A stretch of 64,000 nucleotides of DNA, from assembly GCF_021026315.1 (NCBI RefSeq), contig NZ_JAJNCX010000009.1, positions 124,001 to 188,000 of the forward strand, in the 5' to 3' direction. Positions 16,670-25,204 of the stretch are shown here, in pieces. The DNA is from Rhizobium sp. C4. GTDB taxonomy: Bacteria > Pseudomonadota > Alphaproteobacteria > Rhizobiales > Rhizobiaceae. The notes below the pieces were generated by a model. It ran no database searches. It had not been told where the DNA came from and was given only the letters and a program-made list of their open reading frames with translations. Every line of letters begins with the position of its first letter. The stretch's first letter is position 1. The translations under genes and the position numbers were made by a program.

Positions 16670-16701
16670 GAAACGGGCCCCGAAAGGGGCCCGCTGCTTT
16701 T
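16670..16701. terminator. bidirectional terminator between gcrA and csbD-like gene
   Basis: An eight-base GC stem CGGGCCCC/GGGGCCCG closes a GAAA tetraloop, flanked by GCTTTTG on one side and a matching A-rich stretch (GAAATGAAA) on the other. It sits between two convergent genes. Confidence 0.85.
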
Positions 16702-16740
16702 GTGGGGAGGAGGGAAACTGGGGGGATGAGGGCTGAACCG

Positions 16741-16932
16741 TCAGAGACGGTCGGTGACGCTCTTGATGGCGTCCTTGGCATCGCCCTTGGCGGTCTGGAC
16801 CTTGCCCTTGACCTCCTGGGCTGCACCCTTGGCGCGAAGCTTGTCGTCGCCGGTTGCCTTGCCGACAGCCTGCTTGGCCTTGCCCGCGAGTTCATTTGCC
16901 TTGCCGGAAATCTTGTCAGTCGTGCTGCTCAT
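16741..16932 (-). CDS. CsbD-family general stress protein
   Basis: A 63-residue, highly charged Lys/Ala/Gly/Asp-rich protein: [20 protein letters not shown], followed by [15 protein letters not shown]. This is the CsbD pattern of KIxGKxNELxGKxK near the start and a KGxAQExKGK motif. Family members are small hydrophilic proteins induced by general stress, of unresolved biochemical role. The start is fixed by AAAGGAG eight bases upstream. An ATG ten codons earlier lacks a site. Confidence 0.92.
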   Translation of the reverse strand: MSSTTDKISGKANELAGKAKQAVGKATGDDKLRAKGAAQEVKGKVQTAKGDAKDAIKSVTDRL

Positions 16933-17050
16933 GAGCGTTTCTCCTTTTATCGGAATAAACACATTCCGTTTGCTCCGGGAGAACGCCTGAACCCCGATCC
17001 GGTTCCCCGTTCACATCGGGAAATCGTGATCTGAGGTGATAGAGGAAGCA

Positions 17051-17087
17051 AAAACACGGCCGCGACCCGTCAGGGTCAGCGGCCGTG
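17051..17087 (-). terminator. intrinsic terminator of phoU-phoB
   Basis: Read on the minus strand, CACGGCCGC pairs with GCGGCCGTG, with an inner GACCC/GGGTC helix, followed by a T-tract (GTTTTTG). It lies 15 bp past the phoB stop. Confidence 0.85.
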
Positions 17088-17101
17088 CATCAATGCGTGT
17101 C

Positions 17102-17785
17102 TCAGCCTTCCATCGAATAGCCCGCGCCGCGAACGGTGCGGATGACATCCGGCATGTTGGAGAAGTTCAGCGCCTTGCGCAGGCGTCCGATATGGACGTC
17201 CACCGTGCGTTCGTCGACATAGATGTCGTGGCCCCAGACGCCGTCGAGAAGCTGCGAGCGCGAGAAGACGCGGCCGGGCGACGACATGAAGAATTCCAGC
17301 AGGCGGAATTCCGTCGGCCCGAGGCGCACTTCGCGCGACCGGCGGTGAACCCGGTGGCTGTCGCGGTCCAGTTCGATATCACCGCATTTCAGCTGCGAGG
17401 AGACGACCTCCGGCTTGGCGCGGCGCAGCATCGCCTTGACGCGTGCCATCAGTTCGGGCGTCGAGAAGGGCTTCACGACATAGTCGTCCGCCCCGGTCGA
17501 GAGACCGCGAATGCGCTCGCTTTCCTCGCCGCGTGCGGTGAGCATGATGATCGGCAGCCGCTCGGTCGTGGGTCTGGCGCGCAGCCGACGGCACAGTTCG
17601 ATGCCCGGGACGCCGGGCAGCATCCAGTCGAGGATGACGAGATCCGGCACCTGCTCCTGCAGGCGGATATCCGCCTCATCGCCACGCAGGATCGTCTCCA
17701 CCTCGTAGCCTTCGGCTTCCAGATTGTAACGGAGGAGGACGCTCAGCGCCTCCTCGTCTTCGACCACGGTGATTTTCGGCTGCAT
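17102..17785 (-). CDS. phoB: phosphate regulon response regulator PhoB
   Basis: A 227-residue OmpR-class regulator. The receiver shows acidic pocket Glu9-Asp10, phosphoacceptor Asp53 (VILDWMLPG), the switch Thr in MLTARGEE and Lys105 in VVKPFS. The winged-helix output domain has LGPTEFRLLEFFMSSPGR, VWGHDIYVDERTVDVHIGRL and the terminal TVRGAGYSME. The length and the VDERTVDVHI motif fit PhoB specifically. It follows phoU by 16 bp on the same strand, in a phoU-phoB operon closed by a terminator. It activates Pho-box promoters under phosphate limitation, and candidates are seen upstream of phoU and olsB. Confidence 0.96.
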   Translation of the reverse strand: MQPKITVVEDEEALSVLLRYNLEAEGYEVETILRGDEADIRLQEQVPDLVILDWMLPGVPGIELCRRLRARPTTERLPIIMLTARGEESERIRGLSTGADDYVVKPFSTPELMARVKAMLRRAKPEVVSSQLKCGDIELDRDSHRVHRRSREVRLGPTEFRLLEFFMSSPGRVFSRSQLLDGVWGHDIYVDERTVDVHIGRLRKALNFSNMPDVIRTVRGAGYSMEG

Positions 17786-17801
17786 GACGCTTCTACCGCC
17801 T

Positions 17802-18512
17802 TCAGCCCTGAACCGTCATCGTGGCGGTGTTGTCGTCCTTCGGGCGCTCGCCGTCGGGCTGCGTGCCGGTCGTCATGTAGTAGATCGTCTCGGCAATGTT
17901 CGTGGCGTGGTCGCCGATGCGCTCGATGTTCTTGGCGCAGAAGAGGAGATGCGTGCAGGACGTGATGTTGCGCGGATCTTCCATCATGTAGGTCAGCAGT
18001 TCGCGGAAGAGCGAGGTGTACATCGCGTCGATTTCCTCGTCGCGATCACGGATGGCCTGCGCCTTTTCAGCCGAACGCGTCGTGTAGACGTCGAGAACGT
18101 CCTTCAGCTGTGCAAGAGCGAGTTCCGAAAGATGTTCCATGCCGCGGGCCAGGGCGCGCGGAACGCCGCTCTGCTGGACGGCGATGACGCGCTTGGCGGT
18201 GTTCTTGCCGAGGTCACCGACGCGTTCCAGATCGGAGGCGATGCGGATCGAGCCCATGATTTCGCGCAGGTCGTTGGCAACCGGCTGGCGGCGGGCGATC
18301 GTCAGGATCGCCTTGTCGGTGATCTCGCGCTCGGCGGCGTCGAGGATCGCGTCATCCGAGATCACGCGCTGCGCAAGAGCCGCATCGGCGTTGACCAGCG
18401 CGCGAACCGCGTCGCTTGCCATCTGTTCGGCCATGCCGCCCATTTCCGCGATCCGGCGGCTGAGAAAACGCAGTTCCTCGTCATAGGCGGTCATAATGTG
18501 GGATTGGGTCAT
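17802..18512 (-). CDS. phoU: phosphate signalling protein PhoU
   Basis: A 236-residue all-helical protein with two PhoU repeats, each carrying an E/D-x3-D metal-cluster motif (RVGDLGKNTAKR in the first, RIGDHATNIAE in the second). PhoU links the PstSCAB transporter to PhoR and keeps the kinase off when phosphate is plentiful. In related rhizobia it follows pstB. Here the upstream neighbour is phoR and no pst genes intervene. A Pho-box-like element lies about 110 bp upstream, consistent with autoregulation of phoU-phoB. Confidence 0.96.
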   Translation of the reverse strand: MTQSHIMTAYDEELRFLSRRIAEMGGMAEQMASDAVRALVNADAALAQRVISDDAILDAAEREITDKAILTIARRQPVANDLREIMGSIRIASDLERVGDLGKNTAKRVIAVQQSGVPRALARGMEHLSELALAQLKDVLDVYTTRSAEKAQAIRDRDEEIDAMYTSLFRELLTYMMEDPRNITSCTHLLFCAKNIERIGDHATNIAETIYYMTTGTQPDGERPKDDNTATMTVQG

Positions 18513-18621
18513 GTCGGGCCTCTTCGATCAGCCGTTGCGCGTTCATGCTCGGCCGCACCATGACAATGGCGCGACGCATTCCGTATGGATGCGCTTTCCT
18601 AGCGCCACCCGCCAATGCTTT

Positions 18622-18652
18622 TATGACACTTTGGCAAAAGATTTGTGACAAA
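18622..18652 (-). promoter_or_regulatory. candidate Pho box upstream of phoU
   Basis: On the minus strand TTGTCAC, CTTTTGC and GTGTCAT occur at exact 11-bp intervals with A/T-rich 4-bp spacers. The outer two match the TGTCAT half-site and the middle one is degenerate. The 201-bp phoR-phoU gap contains nothing else recognisable. Confidence 0.55.
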
Positions 18653-18713
18653 TTATATCGCTGAATTCACTAGGCTTTTTCAGGTGCTGTCAAAGCCTGT
18701 GCGATGAGACGCG

Positions 18714-19970
18714 TCAAAATCTGACCGTGAAGACCGATCCCTTGCCCATTTCCGACTGGACGATGAGGCGCGCGCGATGCCGCGTCAGGATATGCTTGAC
18801 GATGGCGAGCCCGAGCCCGGTGCCTTTCTTTGAGCGGCTGGCTTCCACATTGACGCGATAGAAACGCTCGGTGAGACGTGGAATATGTTCCTCGGCAATG
18901 CCGGGACCGAAATCGCGGATCGACACTTCCGCCCCTTGGCCCTTGGTCGCTGGCGTCAGCGTCACTTCGATGCGCTTGCCTTCCTGCCCGTATTTGCAGG
19001 CGTTCTGCACGAGGTTTTCGAAGACCTGGATCAGTTCGTCCCGGTCGCCGGCGACAAAGACGGGATCGTTGGGCAGGTCGACGACGATCTCGACGTCGAG
19101 CGAGGCGGCGAGCGGCTGCAGCGCATCGCGGACATGGCCGAGAAGCGGCAGCAGGTCGACCCGGTCGGAGGGTGCGATATGCGCCTTCAGTTCCAGCCGT
19201 GACAGCGACAGCAGGTCGTCGACCAGCCGGTTCATCCGCTGCACCTGTTCCAGCATGATGCCGAGGAAGCGTTCGCCGGCCTTCGGATCGTTCTTTGCCG
19301 GTCCCTGCAGCGTCTCGATGAAGCCCTGCAGCGAGGCGAGCGGGGTTCTCAGCTCATGGCTGGCATTGGCCACGAAGTCGGAGCGCATCCGCTCCACGAC
19401 GCGCGATTCAGAGATATCGCGGAAGGAGAGGATGAAATGTGTCGGCCGGCTGCCTTCCGGCGCAATCGGGGCGACGCGCACGAGATAGACCCGGGTCGAA
19501 GGGTGGCGCTCGGTGTATTCCACCGTGTTGACATTGCCCGTGGCAATCGTCTCGCGCACGCAGTCGAGAATGGCGGGCGAGCGCAGGCGCGTCGTGATAT
19601 GCGCGTTCGGCTCGATGTCGCCGAAGGCCTCGGCTGCCGCGCCGTTCTGGAAGACGATGTTCTCGCGCCCGTCGATCAGATAGAGTGGCATGTCGATGGC
19701 CGACAGCGCAGCCCTTGTGATGCCGATATTGTCGCGCGGCGCCTCGGTGACGGGCAGCGTTTCGTTCACGCTTGCGGCAATCGGTTCAGTGCGGGCGTTG
19801 CGGGATGGCTGGTAGGCCAGGATCGCGACGGCGCCGATCGACAGCACAACGGCCACCGCAATGGCGTGCATGGCGGCGGCAAGGGCGGCCACGAGGATCA
19901 GAAGGCCAGCAAGCAGGGTATACGGATTCTGCCGCCATCTGATTTTGCCGTCGTCGTCCGTCAATGCCAC
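18714..19970 (-). CDS. phoR: phosphate regulon sensor histidine kinase PhoR
   Basis: A 418-residue membrane kinase. A GTG start is supported by GGGAGGAAGGC. A TTG ten codons upstream is an alternative. A closely spaced membrane hairpin (about residues 17-52) has almost no periplasmic loop, as in PhoR. A PAS domain (about 80-190, MPLYLIDGRENIVFQN) precedes the phosphoacceptor motif NASHELRTPLASLQGFIETL (His205). The ATPase domain has N box NLVQNACKYG, G1 DFGPGI and G2 GTGLGL. It is transcribed away from ppk2 and towards phoU. Signalling normally depends on PstSCAB and PhoU, and the transporter genes are not here. Confidence 0.94.
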   Translation of the reverse strand: MALTDDDGKIRWRQNPYTLLAGLLILVAALAAAMHAIAVAVVLSIGAVAILAYQPSRNARTEPIAASVNETLPVTEAPRDNIGITRAALSAIDMPLYLIDGRENIVFQNGAAAEAFGDIEPNAHITTRLRSPAILDCVRETIATGNVNTVEYTERHPSTRVYLVRVAPIAPEGSRPTHFILSFRDISESRVVERMRSDFVANASHELRTPLASLQGFIETLQGPAKNDPKAGERFLGIMLEQVQRMNRLVDDLLSLSRLELKAHIAPSDRVDLLPLLGHVRDALQPLAASLDVEIVVDLPNDPVFVAGDRDELIQVFENLVQNACKYGQEGKRIEVTLTPATKGQGAEVSIRDFGPGIAEEHIPRLTERFYRVNVEASRSKKGTGLGLAIVKHILTRHRARLIVQSEMGKGSVFTVRF

Positions 19971-20064
19971 GCCTTCCTCCCAACACACGCGAATCGCCAA
20001 TGATGGGAACTTGTTACGCTTCTATTGTGACATGTTTTTCTTCGCACGCACCCGCGCTAAGATG

Positions 20065-20094
20065 AAAATTATGACAAACAAAATTATGACAAAC
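20065..20094. repeat. perfect 15-bp tandem repeat upstream of ppk2
   Basis: AAAATTATGACAAAC occurs twice head-to-tail, ending 14 bp before the ppk2 start codon. On the minus strand each unit contains TTTGTCATAAT, a PhoB-like half-site. However, the 15-bp period does not match the 11-bp spacing of a Pho box. The repeat lies in the divergent phoR-ppk2 promoter region. Confidence 0.8.
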
Positions 20095-20108
20095 AGGGAA
20101 GTGATCGC

Positions 20109-20987
20109 ATGACCGGTGAAAAGAGCAGGGCCGTGGAACTTGAGATCGGCGGCAAGAAGCGGGTGTTCGACGTTGATAACCCGCAATTGCCCGAATGGAT
20201 CGAGGCAGCAGCACTCGATTCCGGCGGCTATCCTTACAAGAAGAAGCTGAAGGAGGAAGAGTATCAGGTCGAGCTCTACTCACTGCACAAGGAACTGGTG
20301 AAGGTCCAGTTCTGGCTGCAGGCAACCGGCAAGCGCGTGATGGCCATCTTCGAAGGCCGCGATGCTGCGGGCAAGGGCGGCTCCATTGCCGCAACACTCG
20401 CCTACATGAACCCGCGCTCCGCCCGTGTCGTGGCGCTCACCAAACCGACCGAGACGGAACATGGCCAATGGTATTTCCAGCGCTATGTCAGCCATTTTCC
20501 GACCGCCGGCGAATTCGTCGCCTTCGACCGCTCCTGGTATAACCGCGCCGGTGTCGAACCCGTCATGGGTTTCTGCACCGAGGGCGAATACAAGGCCTTC
20601 CTCAAGGCAGTGCCGGAATTCGAGCGGCTGATCGTCAATGACGGCACCCATCTCTTCAAGTTCTGGCTGAATATCGGCCGCGAGATGCAGCTGAAACGCT
20701 TCCACGACCGCCGCCACGATCCGCTGAAGGTCTGGAAACTCTCCGACATGGATATCGCCGCACTGACCAAGTGGGACGACTATTCCAAGGCGCGCGACAG
20801 GATGCTGAAGGAAACTCACACCAAGCACGCGCCCTGGACGGTCATCCGCGCCAACGACAAACGCCGCGCCCGCCTCAACCTCATCCGCCACATGCTCCAC
20901 GCGCTGGATTATGACGGCAAGGACAAGCAGGCGATCGGCGCGATCGACAATGACATCCTGGATGGACCGGAATTGCTGAAGGATTGA
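20109..20987 (+). CDS. ppk2: polyphosphate kinase 2
   Basis: A 292-residue PPK2-family P-loop enzyme that transfers phosphate between polyphosphate and nucleoside di/monophosphates. Walker A is [12 protein letters not shown] (about residues 81-92), Walker B/lid [20 protein letters not shown] follows, and [15 protein letters not shown] plus [12 protein letters not shown] complete the catalytic fold. Length fits single-domain class I enzymes, which favour nucleoside diphosphates as acceptors. It is divergent from phoR, a natural association with phosphate storage. A ribosome site (AGGGAAG) precedes the ATG. A tandem 15-bp repeat sits immediately upstream. Confidence 0.93.
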   Translation: MTGEKSRAVELEIGGKKRVFDVDNPQLPEWIEAAALDSGGYPYKKKLKEEEYQVELYSLHKELVKVQFWLQATGKRVMAIFEGRDAAGKGGSIAATLAYMNPRSARVVALTKPTETEHGQWYFQRYVSHFPTAGEFVAFDRSWYNRAGVEPVMGFCTEGEYKAFLKAVPEFERLIVNDGTHLFKFWLNIGREMQLKRFHDRRHDPLKVWKLSDMDIAALTKWDDYSKARDRMLKETHTKHAPWTVIRANDKRRARLNLIRHMLHALDYDGKDKQAIGAIDNDILDGPELLKD

Positions 20988-21060
20988 GGGCGCCACCCAT
21001 CCTCTCCCCTTGGCGAGCTTGGTGAGGGGTGAATTGCGGGGCATTGCGGTGGAAGATAGG

Positions 21061-21243
21061 CCCCCTCTCTTGCGATTTCTGATGTTTAGCCTTCGGCTAA
21101 GCCATCGAAATCGCTTTCTCCCCCACAAGTGGGGAGATTGGAGGATGGCGCGACCGCTTGCTTCCATCTCCCCCTTGGTGGGGGAGAAAGGAATTTCAGC
21201 ATCTTAGCGGAACGCTAAGTGCTAGAAATTCCAAGAGAGGGGG
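21061..21243. repeat. 183-bp palindromic intergenic element (two inverted repeat units)
   Basis: Outer arms CCCCCTCTCTTG and CAAGAGAGGGGG are perfect 12-bp inverted repeats. Inside are two inverted copies of one unit. Each unit comprises a purine/pyrimidine hairpin (TCTCCCC...GGGGAGA) plus a stem built as GATTTC/GAAATC enclosing TTAGC/GCTAA. The second unit has compensated changes (GAATTTC/GAAATTC and TTAGCG/CGCTAA), which supports selection on pairing. A related element of nearly the same length lies at 46191-46370. It resembles the mosaic intergenic repeats known in rhizobia. Confidence 0.75.
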
Positions 21244-21627
21244 TATTTCCACCAAAATTCCATCCCCCATTTCCCCCGCTCTCCATTCTTCCCCCATACT
21301 TGTCCCGTCCCATCACGGATACACCGCAGGGCGCTGCGGCGAGGTGGGGCCGGTTCCGGATGTGGGGGTGCGACGCAAGCCCCCGCATGTCTTTCGACCG
21401 ACAGGAAGAGAGACTGGTTTTCGTTCCTGACTCACAAGAAATGGGACGACGATTGCCGGCGCTTGGCGAGAAACGGTGACCCGGCGGGGAGCGCGGCAAG
21501 GCAGGCCGTCCCCGACGCGCTGGCCTGGCCAGCATAAGCTATCGGTTCGCTACCATTATCTTCCGGGAAGAACCCGGACGAGGACCGGGCGTTGAGATCC
21601 AAGTTCGTTGAGTGACAAGGACTGAAA

Positions 21628-21684
21628 CGGGGCGTCTGGGACGCCATATTACTTATACTATTACGAGGTGTTGCAGACGCCCCG
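21628..21684 (+). promoter_or_regulatory. inverted repeat with alternative hairpin in argD upstream region
   Basis: CGGGGCGTCTG and CAGACGCCCCG form a perfect 11-bp long-range stem around a 35-nt loop. The same 5' strand can instead form a local hairpin, GGCGTC-tgg-GACGCC, so the two structures exclude each other. No T-tract follows either one. It may be a switchable leader or a protein site. Confidence 0.45.
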
Positions 21685-21811
21685 GCCGATCTTCTGTGAA
21701 GGGGATCATGAGAATGAGGGAAACCCCGGAGGCGGATCGCCTGCCGGGATTTCAGTGCGCCGTCGCCGTCTCCACACGGCAGAAGGCGACACCACCAACC
21801 GCCTGCATTTG

Positions 21812-21873
21812 TTGACAATGACGGGTGAAATCGCGATAGTGCCCGCGCCGCTGTTGAAGCGGCATTTTTTATT
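21812..21873 (+). promoter_or_regulatory. argD promoter with hairpin at the transcription start
   Basis: TTGACA (21812-21817) and GATAGT (21835-21840) are separated by exactly 17 bp, a good sigma70-type promoter. The expected start falls at about 21847, exactly where the hairpin GCCGCT-gttga-AGCGGC begins. That hairpin is followed by ATTTTTTATT, the form of an intrinsic terminator. It would end transcripts arriving from upstream and would form the 5' end of the local transcript. A GGAG ribosome site and the argD ATG follow. Confidence 0.6.
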
Positions 21874-21907
21874 CCCGTCGATGACAGGACCAAAGGAGAT
21901 CCGCGCC

Positions 21908-23092
21908 ATGGCCGAAGCCACGCCGCTTTATGACAGTTATTCCCGTGCGCCGCTCCGTTTCGAGCGCGGCGAGGGCGTCTGGCTCATTGCGGAAAACGGC
22001 GAGCGATATCTCGATTTCGCAGCCGGCGTGGCGGTGAATTCGCTGGGCCATTCGCATCCGCATCTGGTCGAGACGCTGAAGGCGCAGGCCGAGAAGCTCT
22101 GGCACGTGTCGAACCTCTATGAGGCTCCGGGCCAGGAACGCCTCGCCAGCCGCCTGGTTGCCAACACCTTTGCCGACAAGGTCTTCTTCACCAATTCCGG
22201 TGCCGAAGCGATCGAATGCGCCATCAAGACGGCGCGTCGCTATCACTTCCACAAGGGCCATCCGGAAAAGTTCCACATCATCACCTTCGACGGCGCCTTC
22301 CATGGCCGCACGACGGCGACGATCGCGGCCGGTGGCAATGAGAAATATATCGAAGGCTTCGGCCCCAAGGCGTCCGGCTTCGACAAGGTGCCCTTCGGCG
22401 ATCTCGATGCCGTCAAGGCTGCCATCACCGATGCAACCGCCGGCATTCTGATCGAGCCCGTGCAGGGCGAGGGCGGCGTGCGCCCCGTCGATCCGGAATT
22501 CCTGCGCGCACTGCGCACCATCTGCGACGATCACGGCCTGTTGCTCATCCTCGATGAAGTCCAGAGCGGCGTCGGCCGCACGGGCCGTCTCTTCGCCCAT
22601 GAATGGGCCGGCATCACGCCCGACATCATGGGCATTGCCAAGGGTATCGGCGGCGGCTTCCCCTTCGGGGCCTGCCTTGCCACGGAAGAAGCAGCCTCCG
22701 GCATGGTCGCCGGCACGCATGGCTCGACCTATGGCGGCAATCCGCTCGCCATGGCGGTCGGCAATGCCGTGCTCGACGTCGTGCTCGGCGATGGCTTCCT
22801 CGAACATGTCAACGACATGAGCCTCGTCTTCCGTCAGGGTCTGGAATCGCTGAAGGATCGCTATCCGGACGAGATTGTCGAAGTGCGCGGCCAGGGCCTG
22901 CTGCTCGGCATCAAGGCCAAGCGGCCGGTCGCCGATCTCATCAAGGCCGTGCGCGCTGAGCACATGCTCGGCGTCGGCGCCGGCGACAATGTCATGCGCC
23001 TCGTTCCGCCGCTGACCGTCACGGCAGACGAAATCCGCGAAGGTCTGGCCCGCATCGAACGGGCGCTCGACCATTTCAAGGCTGCGGCATAA
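21908..23092 (+). CDS. argD: acetylornithine aminotransferase
   Basis: A 394-residue class III PLP aminotransferase that converts N-acetylglutamate semialdehyde to N-acetylornithine in arginine synthesis. It may also act on succinyldiaminopimelate. Key blocks: [68 protein letters not shown] and the PLP-lysine segment [14 protein letters not shown]. The ATG preceded by AAAGGAG gives the normal length. The frame stays open for 80 codons upstream but without a start site. argF follows after 27 bp, so argD-argF is an operon, with hslO possibly downstream. Confidence 0.96.
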   Translation: MAEATPLYDSYSRAPLRFERGEGVWLIAENGERYLDFAAGVAVNSLGHSHPHLVETLKAQAEKLWHVSNLYEAPGQERLASRLVANTFADKVFFTNSGAEAIECAIKTARRYHFHKGHPEKFHIITFDGAFHGRTTATIAAGGNEKYIEGFGPKASGFDKVPFGDLDAVKAAITDATAGILIEPVQGEGGVRPVDPEFLRALRTICDDHGLLLILDEVQSGVGRTGRLFAHEWAGITPDIMGIAKGIGGGFPFGACLATEEAASGMVAGTHGSTYGGNPLAMAVGNAVLDVVLGDGFLEHVNDMSLVFRQGLESLKDRYPDEIVEVRGQGLLLGIKAKRPVADLIKAVRAEHMLGVGAGDNVMRLVPPLTVTADEIREGLARIERALDHFKAAA

Positions 23093-23119
23093 GCAGCCAT
23101 TTCATTTCAGGACATCGAC

Positions 23120-24037
23120 ATGGCCTCTCCGAAGCATTTCCTCGATCTCTCCGCCGTTTCCGCCGGCGAGCTGCGCGTCATCATGAATGACGCGCTGGCC
23201 CGCAAGAAGGCGACGAAAGCCGGAACCGCCGACCAGCCGCTGAAAGGCAAGATGCTGGCGATGATCTTCGAGAAGCCCTCGACCCGAACCCGCGTCTCCT
23301 TCGATGTCGGCATGCGCCAGCTGGGCGGCGAAACGCTGTTCCTGTCCGGCACCGAAATGCAGCTCGGCCGCGCCGAGACGATTGGCGACACCGCCAAGGT
23401 CCTCTCGCGCTTCGTCGATGCCATCATGATCCGCACGACCGCCCATTCGCGCCTGCTGGAACTCGCCGAACACGCCACCGTGCCGGTCATCAACGCGCTG
23501 ACGGATGACACGCATCCCTGCCAGATCATGGCCGACATCATGACCTTCGAGGAGCATCGCGGTGCCGTGAAGGGCAAGACGATCGCCTGGACCGGCGACG
23601 GCAACAACGTGCTCCACTCCTTCGTCGAGGGCGCCGCACAATTCGGCTACCGCATGAACATGGCGGTTCCGCTCGGTTCCGAGCCGGATGATCGCTTCCT
23701 CAACTGGGCGCGCAACAAGGGTGCCGACCTCATGCTTACCCATGACGTCGACCGCGCCGTTGCCGGCGCCGACTGCATCGTCACCGATACCTGGGTGTCG
23801 ATGAACCAGGAGCACAAGGCCCGCGGCCACAACGTCTTCATGCCCTATCAGGTGAATGCCGAGCTGATGGCCAAGGCCGAGAAGGACGCGCTCTTCATGC
23901 ACTGCCTGCCGGCGCATCGCGGCGAGGAAGTCACGGATGAAGTCATCGACGGCCCGCAGTCGGTCGTTTTCGACGAGGCGGAAAACCGCCTGCATGCTCA
24001 GAAATCCATTCTGGCCTGGTGCCTTGGCGTTATCTGA
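23120..24037 (+). CDS. argF: ornithine carbamoyltransferase
   Basis: A 305-residue enzyme catalysing ornithine plus carbamoyl phosphate to citrulline. The carbamoyl-phosphate loop [12 protein letters not shown], the TDDTHPCQ motif, the ornithine-binding DTWVSMNQE and catalytic [12 protein letters not shown] are all intact. It lies 27 bp after argD. The AGGACATCGACATG start has a modest ribosome site. Confidence 0.97.
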   Translation: MASPKHFLDLSAVSAGELRVIMNDALARKKATKAGTADQPLKGKMLAMIFEKPSTRTRVSFDVGMRQLGGETLFLSGTEMQLGRAETIGDTAKVLSRFVDAIMIRTTAHSRLLELAEHATVPVINALTDDTHPCQIMADIMTFEEHRGAVKGKTIAWTGDGNNVLHSFVEGAAQFGYRMNMAVPLGSEPDDRFLNWARNKGADLMLTHDVDRAVAGADCIVTDTWVSMNQEHKARGHNVFMPYQVNAELMAKAEKDALFMHCLPAHRGEEVTDEVIDGPQSVVFDEAENRLHAQKSILAWCLGVI

Positions 24038-24164
24038 TTCATTGACTATCTAAGGGGCAACTTGAAGGACTGGAGACGATGCAGATCGGTTGTTCAGTCC
24101 TCGCCACCCCTGAAACACGCTTGAAAGACGGCCGTCCGCAATACCGGACCCGGCCGGGAGAAAC

Positions 24165-25166
24165 ATGATGTCAGAGCTGACCGCCAATCTCGGCGAATTT
24201 GGTTTCGCCGGGGACGATAATGTTGTTCCGTTCCAGGTCGAGGGTCTCGATGTGCGCGGTCGCGCCGTGCAGATCGGCCCGATGCTGGACGCCATCCTTG
24301 CCCGCCACGACTATCCGGTGCCGGTGGCACGGCTTTTGGCCGAAGCCGTCGCGCTGACGGTCCTGCTCGGCACCTCGCTGAAATTCGAAGGCAAGTTCAT
24401 CGTCCAGACGCAGGGCGACGGGCCGGTCGATCTTCTGGTCGCCGACTTTTCGACGCCCGACAGCCTGCGCGCCTATGCCCGCTTCGACGAGGAGCGGCTG
24501 AAAGAGGCGATGGACGAAGGCCTGACCTCGCCGCCCGATCTGCTCGGCAGCGGCATTCTGGCCTTCACCATCGATCAGGGCACGCATATGGGCCGCTATC
24601 AGGGCATCGTCGAGATGGACGGTTCGAGCCTTGAAGACATCGCTATGGTCTATTTCCGCCAGTCGGAACAGATCCCGACGGCAGTCCGTCTCAGCGTCGC
24701 CGAACTGCTCGACCGCGACGAGGCTGGCAAGCCGCGCCATCGCTGGCGGGCCGGCGGTCTCATCGCGCAGTTCCTGCCCGAAGCGCCGGAGCGCATGCGC
24801 CAGCCGGATCTTCCCGGCGGCGATGGCGACGAAGGCCACGAGATCGATGAAGACGACAACTGGACCGAGGCCCGCAGCCTCGTTTCAACGATCGATGCCG
24901 ACGAGCTCACCGACCCGCAGGTCGGCGCTGAACGTCTGCTCTATCGTCTCTTCCACGAACGCGGCGTCCGCGTCTTCGAACCGCAGAAGGTCCTCGACCG
25001 CTGCTCCTGCTCGCGCGACAAGATCGCCGGCGTTCTGCGCGGTCTCGATCCGGACGAAGTCGATCAGGGCTTTGAGGATGGCGTGATCACGGTGACGTGC
25101 GAATTCTGCTCCGAGGTCTATCGTTACACGGCCGAGGAAGTGGAAACGGTGCGCGCCGAAGCGTAA
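24165..25166 (+). CDS. hslO: redox-regulated chaperone Hsp33
   Basis: A 333-residue cytoplasmic holdase activated by oxidation. The N-terminal domain contains IGPMLDAILARHDYP, LLGTSLKFEGKFIVQTQGDGPV and the DQGTHMGRYQGIV block. An acidic insertion (about residues 220-240) separates it from the C-terminal zinc module DRCSCSRDKI...CEFCSEVY. That module supplies the four-cysteine C-x-C and C-x2-C switch. Two adjacent ATGs follow GGAGAAAC. It lies 127 bp after argF on the same strand, an arrangement kept in related rhizobia. Confidence 0.95.
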   Translation: MMSELTANLGEFGFAGDDNVVPFQVEGLDVRGRAVQIGPMLDAILARHDYPVPVARLLAEAVALTVLLGTSLKFEGKFIVQTQGDGPVDLLVADFSTPDSLRAYARFDEERLKEAMDEGLTSPPDLLGSGILAFTIDQGTHMGRYQGIVEMDGSSLEDIAMVYFRQSEQIPTAVRLSVAELLDRDEAGKPRHRWRAGGLIAQFLPEAPERMRQPDLPGGDGDEGHEIDEDDNWTEARSLVSTIDADELTDPQVGAERLLYRLFHERGVRVFEPQKVLDRCSCSRDKIAGVLRGLDPDEVDQGFEDGVITVTCEFCSEVYRYTAEEVETVRAEA

Positions 25167-25177
25167 CGCTCAAAGGG

Positions 25178-25204
25178 CGGACGCTGAATTCAGTTCAGCG
25201 TCCG
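25178..25204. terminator. hairpin between convergent hslO and apaG
   Basis: Perfect 11-bp arms CGGACGCTGAA/TTCAGCGTCCG with a five-base loop. The loop and right arm overlap the last codons and stop of apaG. No real T-tract follows on either strand, so termination efficiency is doubtful. The position between convergent genes supports the role. Confidence 0.55.

Larger units (their letters stand above)
20988..21907. other. 920-bp intergenic region between ppk2 and argD
   Basis: No convincing protein gene: the short ORFs here have neither ribosome sites nor family features. The left part carries a second repeat module (CTCTCCCC...TTGGTGAGGGGTGAATT) and a palindromic element at 21061-21243. The middle has GC-rich hairpins (CCGCAG/CTGCGG near 21328; ATGTGGGGG/CCCCCGCAT near 21359) that could belong to an unrecognised small RNA. 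The right part holds an 11-bp inverted repeat, a promoter and a hairpin in front of argD. Confidence 0.6.

Noticed and set aside
20065-20094. Canonical Pho box at ppk2
   Set aside because: TGTCAT-like halves are present but repeat at 15 bp, not the 11 bp required. Reported only as a tandem repeat.
21290-21480. Known structured RNA (RNase P, tmRNA, SRP or 6S RNA)
   Set aside because: GC-rich hairpins are present, but none of the conserved core sequences of these RNAs could be found.
21612-21815. 67-codon ORF in the argD upstream region
   Set aside because: No ribosome site, and composition follows the structured DNA. The region is better explained by hairpins and a promoter.
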